64,000 nt of DNA, from assembly GCA_020633415.1 (NCBI GenBank), contig JACKDQ010000001.1, positions 124,001-188,000 on the forward strand. The letters run 5' to 3'. The DNA comes from Deltaproteobacteria bacterium (GTDB lineage Bacteria > Myxococcota_A > Polyangia > GCA-2747355). Under the pieces are notes generated by a model. It worked only from the letters and a program-made list of their open reading frames with translations, did not search any database and was not told the DNA's origin. A program made the position numbers and the translations under genes. Within the stretch, counting starts at the first letter, position 1. Each line of letters starts with the position of its first letter. Below, in pieces: positions 17,435 through 26,544 of this stretch.

Positions 17435-18052
17435 ATGCAAGAAGCTGTTGAACGCGACCAACGCCAGATCGACTTGGAGCTGCTGCAGCGCGTGCTCAGC
17501 GGAGACGGCGATGGCTGGACCGGCTTTTGCCGGCGCTTTGATGGGTTCATCGCCCGCTGCGTCAGCCGCGTTTTGCACCGCTACGGTGTGCGCTTGGCGG
17601 CCGAAGATGTCGACGACTTGGTCGCCGAGGTCTGGGTGGCATTATTGCGCGACGATTGCGCCAAGCTGCGTCGATTTGATCCCGAGCGTGGCACGCGCTT
17701 GAGCAGCTGGGTCGGTTTGATCGCCACCAACACGACGATCGACTACCTGCGGGTCAACCACACGGTGGTCGCGTACATCGACGATACGCCCCACGCTGAG
17801 CCGGTGGAGACCGCGCGCCCGGACATGCGCTACGACCAAGTTCAGCGCGCCGAGATCGCGCGCCAGGCGATCTCCCGCCTGCGCGAGGATGAGCAGCGCT
17901 TCGTGCGTTACTGCTTTTCCGACGAGCTGTGCACCAAGCGCATCGCTGAAGAACTCGGCATTTCGATCAATACCGTCCACAGCCGCAAATTCAAGCTGCG
18001 CAAGAAGATCACCCGCATCGTCGAGCGGATACAGACCCGCGCTCAAGCCTAG
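17435..18052 (+). CDS. Sigma-70 family RNA polymerase sigma factor (ECF-like)
   Basis: 205 aa with AGGAGAGG upstream. Region 2 is seen in VDDLVAEVWVALLRDD...LRRFDPERGTRLSSWVGLIATNTTIDYLR (about 52-105), with the typical -10 recognition helix. Region 4 is the C-terminal helix-turn-helix FSDELCTKRIAEELGISINTVHSRKFKLRKKI (about 162-195). The layout, with regions 2 and 4 only, is that of extracytoplasmic-function sigma factors. No anti-sigma gene is adjacent, so the controlling partner is not in view. A four-copy 13-base tandem repeat overlaps and follows its stop codon. Confidence 0.9.
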   Translation: MQEAVERDQRQIDLELLQRVLSGDGDGWTGFCRRFDGFIARCVSRVLHRYGVRLAAEDVDDLVAEVWVALLRDDCAKLRRFDPERGTRLSSWVGLIATNTTIDYLRVNHTVVAYIDDTPHAEPVETARPDMRYDQVQRAEIARQAISRLREDEQRFVRYCFSDELCTKRIAEELGISINTVHSRKFKLRKKITRIVERIQTRAQA

Positions 18053-18091
18053 CGCTCAAGCTTAGCGTTCAAGCTTAGCGCTCAAGCTTAG
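18040..18091 (+). repeat. Four tandem 13-bp repeats at the end of the sigma factor gene
   Basis: The unit is CGCTCAAGCTTAG with one-base variants; copies lie at 18040-18052, 18053-18065, 18066-18078 and 18079-18091. The first copy contains the gene's own TAG. Because 13 is not a multiple of three, the TAGs at 18050, 18063, 18076 and 18089 fall in all three frames, so any read-through or frameshifted ribosome stops here. Confidence 0.9.
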
Positions 18092-18182
18092 CAAAGTCCC
18101 CAAGCCGCGCCCGCACCCCCTTTGTCTACCCGCGCGATTTCTGTACACTATGGCAGTTAGTGATCTGCGAGGGTTCGAGGCG

Positions 18183-19187
18183 ATGCCGCGGTTTACCGTT
18201 TCAGCGGTTTACTTGGGGGCGCTGATCGAGGGGGCGCGTCGGGCCGGCGCTGACCTGTCCGATCTGCAGCTGCCAGAAAACACCGATAGTTTCGACACGC
18301 GCATTCCGCGGTTGGAAGCCAACGCGCTCTGGGAAGAGTTGCCGCGTCGCGTCGGCGATGATGACTTCGGTCTGCATCTCGCCGAGCGGCTGGAGCCAGG
18401 CGCGCTGGCGGTGCTCGATTTTGCTGCGCGCAATGCGCCGACCTTGCGTCAAGCCTATTTGCGGGTGGTGCGCTATGTGAGGTTGATGCACGATGCGGTC
18501 GAGGTTGCGCTCGATGAGACCGACCCGCGCGGTGCCGTGCTGAGCTATACGTTGCCCCAGCTGCCGAGTGGTTCACCGCGACACGCCGCTGAATTTACTT
18601 TGGGGATTTTGATCTGTTCGGGTCGCCAAATGACCGACGAGCGAATTGTCCCGCGAGCGGTTGGCTTTCAGCATCCGCTGCCGCAGACGGGCAATGCGGA
18701 GCATCGGCGGTTGTTTGGTTGCCCGATCAGCTTCGAACAGCCGCGCAATGAGATCATTTTTGCGCCAAGTGCGTTGGATCTTGCCGTTGTCGGTGCTGAT
18801 CCGAAGTTGGCAACGGTGCTCAACGCCTATGCCGACGAACTCTTGGCGCGCCTGCCACGGCCGCAGAGTTTCGCTGCCCGGGTGCAACGGCTGTTGGCCA
18901 AAGCGCTGCGTGGTGGCGATCCGAGCCTGGAGGCGATCGCCGGCGAGGTCAAAATGAGTGCGCGCACTGTGCAGCGCAAGCTCAAGGACGACGGGACTTC
19001 GCACCAAGAGCTGCTCGACGAGCTGCGCCGCGAGATGGCGCATCGTTATTTGGCGGAGCCACATATCGCGATCGGCGAGGCAGCGTTCCTGTTGGGCTTT
19101 TCTGAACCCAGCGCTTTTCATCGTGCTTTCAAACGCTGGACGGGAAAGACGCCCGGCGAATATCGCCGCCAGGCGTTGGCGAGCTGA
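18183..19187 (+). CDS. AraC family transcriptional regulator
   Basis: 334 aa from ATG 18183, which has GAGGG nine bases upstream; an in-frame ATG at 18150 without a site is the alternative. Residues about 15-190 form an arabinose-binding-type N-terminal domain (LLxxAGxxLxxLxxP-like start, GDDDFGLHLAERLEPGALAVLDF). Residues about 245-330 carry the AraC double helix-turn-helix: SLEAIAGEVKMSARTVQRKLKDDGTS and AIGEAAFLLGFSEPSAFHRAFKRWTGKTPGEYR. This subtype is often near lipid or aromatic catabolism genes, but none is adjacent here. The next gene, an epimerase, begins 25 bases after it. Confidence 0.9.
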   Translation: MPRFTVSAVYLGALIEGARRAGADLSDLQLPENTDSFDTRIPRLEANALWEELPRRVGDDDFGLHLAERLEPGALAVLDFAARNAPTLRQAYLRVVRYVRLMHDAVEVALDETDPRGAVLSYTLPQLPSGSPRHAAEFTLGILICSGRQMTDERIVPRAVGFQHPLPQTGNAEHRRLFGCPISFEQPRNEIIFAPSALDLAVVGADPKLATVLNAYADELLARLPRPQSFAARVQRLLAKALRGGDPSLEAIAGEVKMSARTVQRKLKDDGTSHQELLDELRREMAHRYLAEPHIAIGEAAFLLGFSEPSAFHRAFKRWTGKTPGEYRRQALAS

Positions 19188-19211
19188 CCGGCATTAGGCG
19201 AGGAGATCTCT

Positions 19212-20147
19212 GTGCGCGCACTTGTTACGGGTGGTGCTGGTTTCATCGGTTCCCATCTTGTTGAGCGTTTGCTGGCCGACGGTCATCAGGTCCGTGTGGT
19301 TGACAACCTGTTTACCGGCCGACGAGAAAACATCGAGCTGTTTGGTGACCGCGTTGAATTCGTCGAGGGCGACGTGCGCGATTTGCCGCTGTTGACGCGT
19401 TTAGCCGACGGTTGCGAGTTGGTCTTTCATCAGGCGGCGATCGTATCGGTCCCCTACTCGGTTGAAAACCCGCAGGAGTCGCACGATGTCAACATCCAGG
19501 GGACCCTCAACGTCTTGCTCGCTGCGCGGGCAGCAAAGGTGCGGCGTGTGATGTTTGCTTGCTCGGCGGCGGTCTACGGCCAGGAGCCGACACTGCCAAA
19601 GCGCGAAACGATGGCGCCCGAACCGATCTCGCCATACGGCGTGGAGAAGATCTGTGGCGAGCATTATTTGGCGACCTTTAACGCGCTTTACGGCGTCGAG
19701 ACCGTGTCGCTGCGCTATTTTAACGTTTTCGGACCGCGCCAAGATCCACGGTCGCCCTATTCAGGCGTGATCAGCATCTTTGTCGATCGGGCGCTCGATG
19801 GGGGAACACCGACGGTGTTTGGCGATGGCGAGCAGAGTCGCGACTTTGTCTATGTCGAAAACATCGTCAACGCCAACATGCTTGCGGCGACAACGCCGGG
19901 GGCGGCCGGTCGCGCCTACAATGTTGGCTGCGGACAACGCACAACGCTCAATCAACTGTTGAAGGCGCTCGGTGAGATTTGCGATCGTGACCTTTCGCCG
20001 AGCTACGCCGAAGAGCGCGCCGGTGACATTCGGCATTCGGTGGCTGAAATCAGCCGGATCAAAGACGAGCTCGGTTTTCAGATCTCGGTGGGCGTCAAAG
20101 AGGGGCTCGCCCGGCTGATCGCCTTTGAGCGTCAGCGACGCGGCTAG
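19212..20147 (+). CDS. NAD-dependent nucleotide-sugar epimerase (SDR family)
   Basis: 311 aa, GTG start with GAGGAGA upstream. The Rossmann glycine motif TGGAGFIGSH is at residues 6-15. The catalytic Ser and the YxxxK pair appear in CSAAVYG and SPYGVEKICGEHY. The segments NVFGPRQDPRSPYSGVIS and GDGEQSRDFVYVENIV are typical of UDP-hexose / UDP-N-acetylhexosamine 4-epimerases of the WbpP/Gne branch. It supplies activated sugars for surface polysaccharide. The following gene on the opposite strand is a GT-C glycosyltransferase, consistent with envelope sugar work. Exact substrate is not assignable by eye. Confidence 0.9.
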   Translation: MRALVTGGAGFIGSHLVERLLADGHQVRVVDNLFTGRRENIELFGDRVEFVEGDVRDLPLLTRLADGCELVFHQAAIVSVPYSVENPQESHDVNIQGTLNVLLAARAAKVRRVMFACSAAVYGQEPTLPKRETMAPEPISPYGVEKICGEHYLATFNALYGVETVSLRYFNVFGPRQDPRSPYSGVISIFVDRALDGGTPTVFGDGEQSRDFVYVENIVNANMLAATTPGAAGRAYNVGCGQRTTLNQLLKALGEICDRDLSPSYAEERAGDIRHSVAEISRIKDELGFQISVGVKEGLARLIAFERQRRG

Positions 20148-20186
20148 CCCGGCGTTATCGGAAAAGAGGCATTTGCTGCGCGGCGC

Positions 20187-21704
20187 CTACTTGGGCATCG
20201 CTCCTGCGACGTACTGGCGATATGTCTGCTCGCCAGCAGGGGTGCGCGGAACCGCTGCATAGGCGGCGATGATACCTGCGGCGAGGGCAAGGCCGAGCAA
20301 TCCCGATCGCAGGGCTCGACGATCGGGGATCGCCAAAAAGATCAGCAATGCGCCGAGTGTGATCAATAGTGGGATCAGACTCGCTGTGCCGCGTAGACCG
20401 ATCAACCAGCCGAGGTTATAGGGGGCGTATCCGTCGACGAGCAGGCGGAAGACGATCTCGTATAGCGGATTGCGGAAGCTCTCGGGGAAGTGCGGATAAA
20501 GCGCGTTGCCCAGCGTATATATCACAATGCTCGCGCTGATCAGTCCAACGCAGATCGCGCGCAGCGCCCAGTTTGCCTGCCAACGACTGATGGTCACAGC
20601 GATCGGGATCAGTAGAAATGGCAGCATCGCGGTAATGTAGCGCGGACCGAACTGCCAGCCACCGCGCCAGAAATTGATCGAAGAGATAAACAGCACGAAG
20701 ATCGCAACGACGCTGGCGCTTAGTAGCAACATCGTCCACTGGCGGCGACGTGCCATGAGCACCCAGCCGACGAGCGCCAAAAGCAGAAACGGTGAAAAGA
20801 AGAACAGTCCTTTGTCGGGCGAGAAGAACGAACCGATGAACGCCTCGCTGCGTAGCGCGGTGATTCCCAAGAAACCTTGCGTGTGATGGTGTGCAAAGGC
20901 TTGGGCGGAGTCGACGCCAGTCTTGAGCGGATGGCCAAAAGCCAGCGCGTGGTAGCCGAGCAAGGTGGCTAGCGGCGGAAGCGCGCCGGCCGCTGCAGCG
21001 ATGAGCGCCCAGGGTCGACGCTCAGTGGTGCGCGGCAGCAGCTTGATCAACAGCCAGATCGCCAACGGAACGCCGATGAACGCGGTCTGATAGTCGCATA
21101 GCGGTGCGCAGCCCGCGAGCAACCCACCGACAAAGAACCAGCGCGTTTTCTTGCGCTGCTCCAGCGCCTCGAGCCAGACGACGAGCGCGCTGAAGATCAA
21201 GACACTCGCCAGCTGGTGGGCGATAAACAGGATCGCGTAGGTCATCGCCAGCGTGCCGAGTGCGTAGGCAGCAAGGGCTAGTCGTCGGCAGCGGTCATCG
21301 GTGGTAAAGCGGCCGATGAAACGCCAGAGCAACAGCAAGAACAGCAGCGCTGGTAGCGTCGACGTCGCAAAGCGAAAGGTCCACATCAGCTGCGCGAGCG
21401 ATGGCTGATCGCCACCGAGCGCGGCGATGCCCTTGAGAACCAAGTAGGCCGGTACCGCGAGCAGCGATGACCCTGGCGGCTTGTTCGAATAGCTGTGGCC
21501 ATTGACCGTCGAGGTATCAGCGGTAGCACCCCAGCGACGGATGCCAGGGTCGATTTGGATCGTCTTGTGTTCGATCAGGCTGTAGGTTAGGTAGATCCGC
21601 GGGAGCTCATTGGCGCTGTGGATCTTGGGGAAGTAGGGAAAAGAGTAGAGGTAGATCAGCACGATCGCCGCGGCGAACAGCCGATTGGCCGTGATTTTCA
21701 TCAT
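20187..21704 (-). CDS. GT-C type membrane glycosyltransferase
   Basis: 505 aa with about eleven hydrophobic helices. The first outer loop has the GT-C pattern ANELPRIYLTYSLIEHKTI and the segment HSYSNKPPGSSLLAVPAYL; NKPPG is characteristic of dolichyl/undecaprenyl-phosphate-mannose-dependent glycosyltransferases (PMT/ArnT-like). The acidic residue expected early in the loop is Glu in NEL. Such enzymes transfer a sugar from a lipid-phosphate donor on the outer face of the inner membrane to lipid A, a polysaccharide or protein. GAGAGG lies upstream of the ATG pair. The acceptor is unknown. Confidence 0.82.
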   Translation of the reverse strand: MMKITANRLFAAAIVLIYLYSFPYFPKIHSANELPRIYLTYSLIEHKTIQIDPGIRRWGATADTSTVNGHSYSNKPPGSSLLAVPAYLVLKGIAALGGDQPSLAQLMWTFRFATSTLPALLFLLLLWRFIGRFTTDDRCRRLALAAYALGTLAMTYAILFIAHQLASVLIFSALVVWLEALEQRKKTRWFFVGGLLAGCAPLCDYQTAFIGVPLAIWLLIKLLPRTTERRPWALIAAAAGALPPLATLLGYHALAFGHPLKTGVDSAQAFAHHHTQGFLGITALRSEAFIGSFFSPDKGLFFFSPFLLLALVGWVLMARRRQWTMLLLSASVVAIFVLFISSINFWRGGWQFGPRYITAMLPFLLIPIAVTISRWQANWALRAICVGLISASIVIYTLGNALYPHFPESFRNPLYEIVFRLLVDGYAPYNLGWLIGLRGTASLIPLLITLGALLIFLAIPDRRALRSGLLGLALAAGIIAAYAAVPRTPAGEQTYRQYVAGAMPK

Positions 21705-21878
21705 CGAACCGAACCTCTCAGGACATCTTGGGTGCGATCGACTCGCTGCATCGCCGACCTGCTTTGACTGTTAGCGAAAGCATCAGTATTGTTGATCGCT
21801 AACGCGGCCGAACAATTGCATCTCTGATCAGGGCGGTCAAGGTGTCCGCCGACCGCGGACCAGACGGACACGAGCGCG

Positions 21879-23738
21879 ATGGCATTTTCTTCACCGGCCG
21901 TTACTCTCTCGATTGCAGTTTGCGCCGGGATGGTCGGCCAAGCCGTTGCGCGCCACTTGCGGCTGCCAGGCATCATCGTCCTGCTGCTGCTAGGCGTGCT
22001 GCTGGGGCCGGATGTCGCTAACTTTGTTCAGCCGAGCACGCTCGGTGCCGCGCTCCATTTGCTGGTCGGTTTTGCGGTTGCGGTGATCCTGTTCGAGGGG
22101 GGACTGAACTTGGAGATCGCGCGGCTGCGTCGCCAGCAGCGAGCGATCCAACAGCTGGTCACCCTCGGTGCTCTGGTCACCGCGATCGGCGGCACGCTTG
22201 CCGGGCGGCTGCTGATGGGGTGGCCTTGGCGGATCGCTGTGCTGTTTGGCACGTTGGTCGTTGTTACCGGTCCGACGGTGATCACGCCGCTGTTGCGACG
22301 GCTCAAGGTTCAGCGCCAAGTCTCGACAATTCTCGAGGCAGAAGGGCTACTGATCGACGCGATCGGCGCAGTGCTCGCCGCCTTTGCCGTGGAGATCGCC
22401 ATCGAGCCGAGTGGTGCGAGCTTTGCGCGCGCGCTTGCCGACAGCGGCTTGCGGATCGGTGTGGGCGTCGGCGTTGGTACGGTTGGTGGGCTGATCCTAG
22501 TGCTACTGCTACGCAGGCGACGCTGGGTACCTGAAGGCTTGGAAAACACCTTTGTGCTCAGCGTTGCCTGGGCGATCTTCATTTGCTCAAACGCTTTCGT
22601 GCACGAATCCGGCGTGGCAGCGGTAACGATCGCCGGTTTGGTCGTCGGCAATGGTAAGACGCGAGTTCATCACGGGCTGCAGGAGTTCAAAGAGCAGCTG
22701 ACCGTGATGCTGATCGGACTGCTGTTTGTCTTGCTCGCTGCCGACGTGCGGCTCAGCGAAATCCAGGCGCTCGGCGCACGAGGTATCTGGGTGGTTGTCG
22801 TCTTGATGATCATCGTCCGTCCGCTCAACGCATGGATCGGTACCTGGCGCTGTGGCCTGAATTGGCGACAGCGTGCGTTTATCGGCTGGATCGGCCCGCG
22901 CGGGATTATCGCCGCGGCGATCGCCTCGTTGTTCGCGGCCGACCTCGCCGGGCGCGGTGTCTCGTCGGCGACCGAGTTGCGTGCGCTGGTCTTTTTGGTG
23001 ATCGCAGCGACAGTGGTGATCGGTGGTTTGAGCGGCGGATTGGTCGCGCGGTTGCTCAAGCTCAAGCAACGGCAGAGCGGTTGGGTGGTGCTCGGCGCCA
23101 ACGCCTTAGCGCGAACGCTGGCGCTGGCGCTGCGTGAGAGCGCTGACGACGTCGTGCTGATCGACACCAACGAAGAGCTTTGTCAGACAGCTGAGGCCCA
23201 GGGGCTACAAGCGATCTGCGAGAACGCCTTGGGGGAGCGCGCGATCGAAGCCAGCCGAGTCGAGACGCGGCTCGGCGCGATCGGTTTGTCGCTCAACGAG
23301 GAGATCAACATCCTCTTTTTGCAGCTGGTGCGCAGCGAGAGCCAATTGCGTTCGTTGTTCGTCGCGTTACAGCCTGGCGGGATATCGACGAAGATGGCGC
23401 ATCAAGCCGGCGCTGAAGTGCTGTTCTCTGCGGTGGCAGATCTCGGCCTCTGGGCGGTGCGCTGTCGGCTAAACAGCGCGCGCACCGAGCGTTTTATCTT
23501 GCCCAAGGGGGGCAAAGTGGCCGATCTCGAATCGCTGATCGCCGAGGGGCTGGTGCTGCCGTTGGTGCATTATCGGGGTAAGGAGCGCTGGCCGGTCACC
23601 GATGCTGTCACGCTGCGCAGCGGTGATCAGCTGGCGGTTTTGGTCCTGCTCGCACGGCAGGCTGAGGCGCTCGCCGCGCTTGAACAGCTGGGATGGCAGC
23701 TCGAGCAAGGAGAACAGCCTGCTGTGGCGCGATCCTAG
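21879..23738 (+). CDS. Cation:proton antiporter with C-terminal TrkA-type domains
   Basis: 619 aa. Residues about 5-395 form a CPA-type Na+/H+ exchanger domain with roughly twelve membrane helices. Motifs include FEGGLNLEIARLR, VTGPTVITPLLRRL, EGLLIDAIGAVLAAF (the acidic pair region in helix 5) and WIGPRGIIAAAIASLF. Residues about 405-520 form a TrkA-N Rossmann domain (VVLGANALARTLALAL, VVLIDTNEEL) although the nucleotide glycine motif is modified. Residues about 540-615 form a TrkA-C-like domain. It resembles NhaP2/KefB-type proteins that exchange Na+ or K+ for H+ under nucleotide control. Its stop overlaps that of the convergent gene. Confidence 0.9.
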   Translation: MAFSSPAVTLSIAVCAGMVGQAVARHLRLPGIIVLLLLGVLLGPDVANFVQPSTLGAALHLLVGFAVAVILFEGGLNLEIARLRRQQRAIQQLVTLGALVTAIGGTLAGRLLMGWPWRIAVLFGTLVVVTGPTVITPLLRRLKVQRQVSTILEAEGLLIDAIGAVLAAFAVEIAIEPSGASFARALADSGLRIGVGVGVGTVGGLILVLLLRRRRWVPEGLENTFVLSVAWAIFICSNAFVHESGVAAVTIAGLVVGNGKTRVHHGLQEFKEQLTVMLIGLLFVLLAADVRLSEIQALGARGIWVVVVLMIIVRPLNAWIGTWRCGLNWRQRAFIGWIGPRGIIAAAIASLFAADLAGRGVSSATELRALVFLVIAATVVIGGLSGGLVARLLKLKQRQSGWVVLGANALARTLALALRESADDVVLIDTNEELCQTAEAQGLQAICENALGERAIEASRVETRLGAIGLSLNEEINILFLQLVRSESQLRSLFVALQPGGISTKMAHQAGAEVLFSAVADLGLWAVRCRLNSARTERFILPKGGKVADLESLIAEGLVLPLVHYRGKERWPVTDAVTLRSGDQLAVLVLLARQAEALAALEQLGWQLEQGEQPAVARS

Positions 23739-25507
23739 TTGTTGCGACGAAGCACGGCCAGGCGTCGACGGCGGCGCAGTAACGGCAGCACGAGCAACAG
23801 GGCGGCAATCGCCCAGATGCTGGTGCTCGGCGCACTGATCACGTTGCATCCGCCACTCGACATCGGTGGCTGAGTTTGTGGCGGGTTATTGGGGTTGTTG
23901 GGGTTATTGGGGTTATTGGGGTCGTTCGGCGCGGCAACCTGATAGTTCGTGTTCGCCACGTTGTTGCTGCGATCTTCGTTGAGCGAGCAGCTCGGGTCGA
24001 TCACCACAAAGGCGTTGAAGTTGCCCAGCTGGCCGTCGTTGCGCACGAAGCTGACGATCTGGCAGGTTGAGCCGACGCCGCTCGAGAGCGTTCGTTCATC
24101 GCCCAGCCCAGCGGCCTCGCCGCACTGCGGCTGGCTGTTGCGATCATAATAGATGCGGACGGTGACCGGCCCGGTGATCGGCTGACCGAGGTTACAGACT
24201 TCGGCCTCGAAGCGCGTCGCGCCATTCCCGGCATCGCTCCAGTTGAGCCCGCTTTTGAAATAGAGGTCAGCGGGCAAGTCGTTGGGATTGTCGCTGTGAT
24301 TGCGCACGGAGTATTGCTGCGAGGCGGTTGCGCCGATGTTGCCGTTGCCGCAGACAACGGCGTAGCCGGTGTAGTCGCCGTTGGCGATGTTGGGCAAGGT
24401 GACCGTCTTGGGTACGCTGGTGCCGGCGGTGATCACGCCGAGTTGCACCTGGGTGTCGTAGCTCGTGCCGCCGGTTTGGCAGGTCGGCTCGACGCCCTGG
24501 TCACGGTAGATCCGCAGCACCACGCCACCGGCGTCGTTTTGGCCGATGTTTTTGATGGTCAGGTCAAAGCGCACGTTGGGATCGCCGCTGATCGTGAAGT
24601 TTTCGATCGAGAGCTGGGCGTCGCCGGTGGTCGTCCCGTTGAGGGTGTAGAGTTGGGCGTCATCGTTGTTGTCGGGATCGAGGTCATCGCTCTTGGCGAC
24701 GCAGCTCCAGTCGGCGCGGATCGCCGCGTACCATTGGCCACTTTGCAGTTGATCGTGGGGCACTTTGACCTGCAGCGGCTTGCCGCTGTTATCTTTCGTG
24801 ATGCACGTTCCTTTGGGGACCGAGCTGATCTGCTGGACAACGCGGGTATTGCTGGTCTGGGTGATCGACTTGCAGCCGGTATTTTGGCCCGATTTTTGGG
24901 CCCACATCGCCACGTCGACGGTCTGGTTGAAGTCCTTTTCACCCTTGGTGTTGCAGACCTTGAAATCGACGGTGACGAATTTGTTGGTGTCGTCCCCCTT
25001 GTCGACGTTGACCACGTGAGCGCTGAGGTCGTGCATCGGCATGATCGTCGCCGAGCCGCTGGCCATCGCTGAATCTTGCCACTGGGAGGGCGTGGTGAGC
25101 TGGCACTTGTAGTCGACGATCACCTGCGCCTGATAGCTTCCCGCTGGCTGGTCTTTGATCGTGACCTTGAACGATTTGGTTTTGCCCTTGCCGATCGAGC
25201 CGAGGAATTCGTTGAGCCTGTTGTCGCCGTCGACGCCCGCGCTGGCGCCGCAGGCGGTCTTGGTGTTGAGCTGGGCCTTGCTCTTGCCGCCGATGTTGCT
25301 GTAGATCAGTCTGATGCCGACGTGGAAGGTTTCGCCGACGTTGTCGGTGGTCGAGTTGTTCTTGACGACGCCGCTGATTTCCAGATCGCGGCCGTTGGCG
25401 GTGATGCTAGCACTCTCCAGGGTCAAGGTGCCGGGTGCGTAGCTGCCCGCCCAAGCCGGCGTTGCGATAAGCAAAGCGATCGTCGTCGTGACTAAGTGCC
25501 TCATCAT
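23735..25507 (-). CDS. Secreted CARDB-like repeat protein with C-terminal sorting tag
   Basis: 590 aa from the ATG at 25507 (GGAGGGG upstream). A signal peptide (1-21, ending PAWA) is followed by four or five beta-sandwich repeats resembling CARDB domains: each has a strand like LEISGVVKNNS, VTVDFKVCNTKG, FDLTIKNIGQNDAGG or FEAEVCNLGQPITG and ends in a Cys-containing strand. Such domains mediate extracellular adhesion. A low-complexity NNP repeat linker precedes SSGGC, a hydrophobic helix and RRRRR, which has the layout of MYXO-CTERM sorting tags (Cys, membrane segment, Arg cluster). It is therefore probably exported and anchored at the surface. The stop codon shares a CTAG with the antiporter gene. 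Confidence 0.82.
   Translation of the reverse strand: MMRHLVTTTIALLIATPAWAGSYAPGTLTLESASITANGRDLEISGVVKNNSTTDNVGETFHVGIRLIYSNIGGKSKAQLNTKTACGASAGVDGDNRLNEFLGSIGKGKTKSFKVTIKDQPAGSYQAQVIVDYKCQLTTPSQWQDSAMASGSATIMPMHDLSAHVVNVDKGDDTNKFVTVDFKVCNTKGEKDFNQTVDVAMWAQKSGQNTGCKSITQTSNTRVVQQISSVPKGTCITKDNSGKPLQVKVPHDQLQSGQWYAAIRADWSCVAKSDDLDPDNNDDAQLYTLNGTTTGDAQLSIENFTISGDPNVRFDLTIKNIGQNDAGGVVLRIYRDQGVEPTCQTGGTSYDTQVQLGVITAGTSVPKTVTLPNIANGDYTGYAVVCGNGNIGATASQQYSVRNHSDNPNDLPADLYFKSGLNWSDAGNGATRFEAEVCNLGQPITGPVTVRIYYDRNSQPQCGEAAGLGDERTLSSGVGSTCQIVSFVRNDGQLGNFNAFVVIDPSCSLNEDRSNNVANTNYQVAAPNDPNNPNNPNNPNNPPQTQPPMSSGGCNVISAPSTSIWAIAALLLVLPLLRRRRRLAVLRRNN
23883..23934. repeat. 9-bp G-rich tandem repeat encoding the NNP linker
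   Basis: Five copies of a GGGGTTATT-like 9-mer on the plus strand encode, on the minus strand, Asn-Asn-Pro repeats before the sorting tag. Five runs of three to four G with 5-base spacers could form a G-quadruplex on the template strand of this gene. Copy number is likely variable between strains. Confidence 0.85.
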
Positions 25508-25510
25508 CAA

Positions 25511-25806
25511 GCCCCTCCGTACGGCGACTGATTAAGCAAGGCCCGTGCCGTCCGCTGCGACGATCTGGCGAAACAAATTCAACAGCTTAGAGCGCTGTGG
25601 CGCGGATCCATGAACTTCTGGGCGGTGGCGCCCCCCCCGCTTGCACTAACTCGCTGCTTTTACTGACCTATATTTGGTGTCAACTGACCCGAGTACCGGC
25701 CAATGCAGCGAGATCCGGAGCCATGGTCGATAATCTTGGTAATTCTAGATGTTTACCGGATTAGGTTCGGCGGCCGCCATCTGGCGCTTGTCAATGCTCG
25801 TCGCGT
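25511..25806. other. Intergenic region between two minus-strand genes
   Basis: About 296 bases. It includes a run of eight C residues near 25630 and an AT-richer stretch (25655-25765) that probably holds the promoter of the CARDB-like gene. I see no terminator hairpin with a T-run and no small gene. Confidence 0.35.
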
Positions 25807-26544
25807 TCACTCTATCGCGCGGTAGACGCGATCTTCGCCGAGCTGATCGATGGCTAGCACGCTGGGCGTCGTGACCGTGTCGGAAAAGACACTGCCGAGC
25901 GACCGGCCCGTCAAATCGAGCAGTGCTTTTTCCGTGCGCTGGTGCTCCGCTCGATAGCGTGCTCCGATGTAGCCCTGCTGATTGGCAGGCTCTAGGCTAA
26001 AGTGGCCACTGTCAACGAGGAGCATTGACTCGCCGAGATGCTTCTCGAGCCCAGCGTTGCTCGCCGCCAAGCGAGCGTTAATGCGTGCGAGGCCACCGCC
26101 GATCTGACGCTTTTGCCCAGGAAGTTTGAGCTCGACAAGAACGTGTCTATCGCCACGCTGGCGCAGCGTGAGGGTTCGGCCCGCCGTCCGGTGTACAAGC
26201 GCCGTGGCTTTAACCCCGTCCCGCCGTGTGGTGTCGATGGTGAGGCGTTCGCCGCATCGGGAATAGCTGGTTATGTTGCGGTCTCGGCTGATGAGCTCTA
26301 TTTTCGCCGGATTCTCGGCGTCGATCGCGGCAATGAAGTACTTTCCGTTGATCGTCGTGGCGAAGTGCCTCGTTTCGAAGGACTTGAGACGAAATCGTTT
26401 TGCTTCGGGAAAGATCGCCCGCAGCGCGGCGCGTACACGCGCGCGGTTGTTCTTGTCCATCGTCTTTGGGGCGGTCCAGGCTGTCGATGACAGCAAGAGC
26501 AAGGTCGCGAGCGCGGAGTGCAAGCGGATCCGGTGGACCGACAT
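25807..26544 (-). CDS. Secreted protein of unknown function
   Basis: 245 aa from the ATG at 26544, which has AAAGGAG upstream; the longer frame to 26736 lacks a ribosome site and would bury the signal peptide. Residues 1-24 form the signal peptide (ALATLLLLSSTAWTA). The mature protein begins with a basic helix (KNNRARVRAALRAIFPEAKRFRLK) followed by mixed beta and helical segments. I recognise no domain. It stands alone, with no operon partner. Confidence 0.7.
   Translation of the reverse strand: MSVHRIRLHSALATLLLLSSTAWTAPKTMDKNNRARVRAALRAIFPEAKRFRLKSFETRHFATTINGKYFIAAIDAENPAKIELISRDRNITSYSRCGERLTIDTTRRDGVKATALVHRTAGRTLTLRQRGDRHVLVELKLPGQKRQIGGGLARINARLAASNAGLEKHLGESMLLVDSGHFSLEPANQQGYIGARYRAEHQRTEKALLDLTGRSLGSVFSDTVTTPSVLAIDQLGEDRVYRAIE

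Noticed and set aside
23883..23934. Possible CRISPR-like repeat
   Set aside because: The units are contiguous 9-mers without spacers and encode a regular peptide linker.
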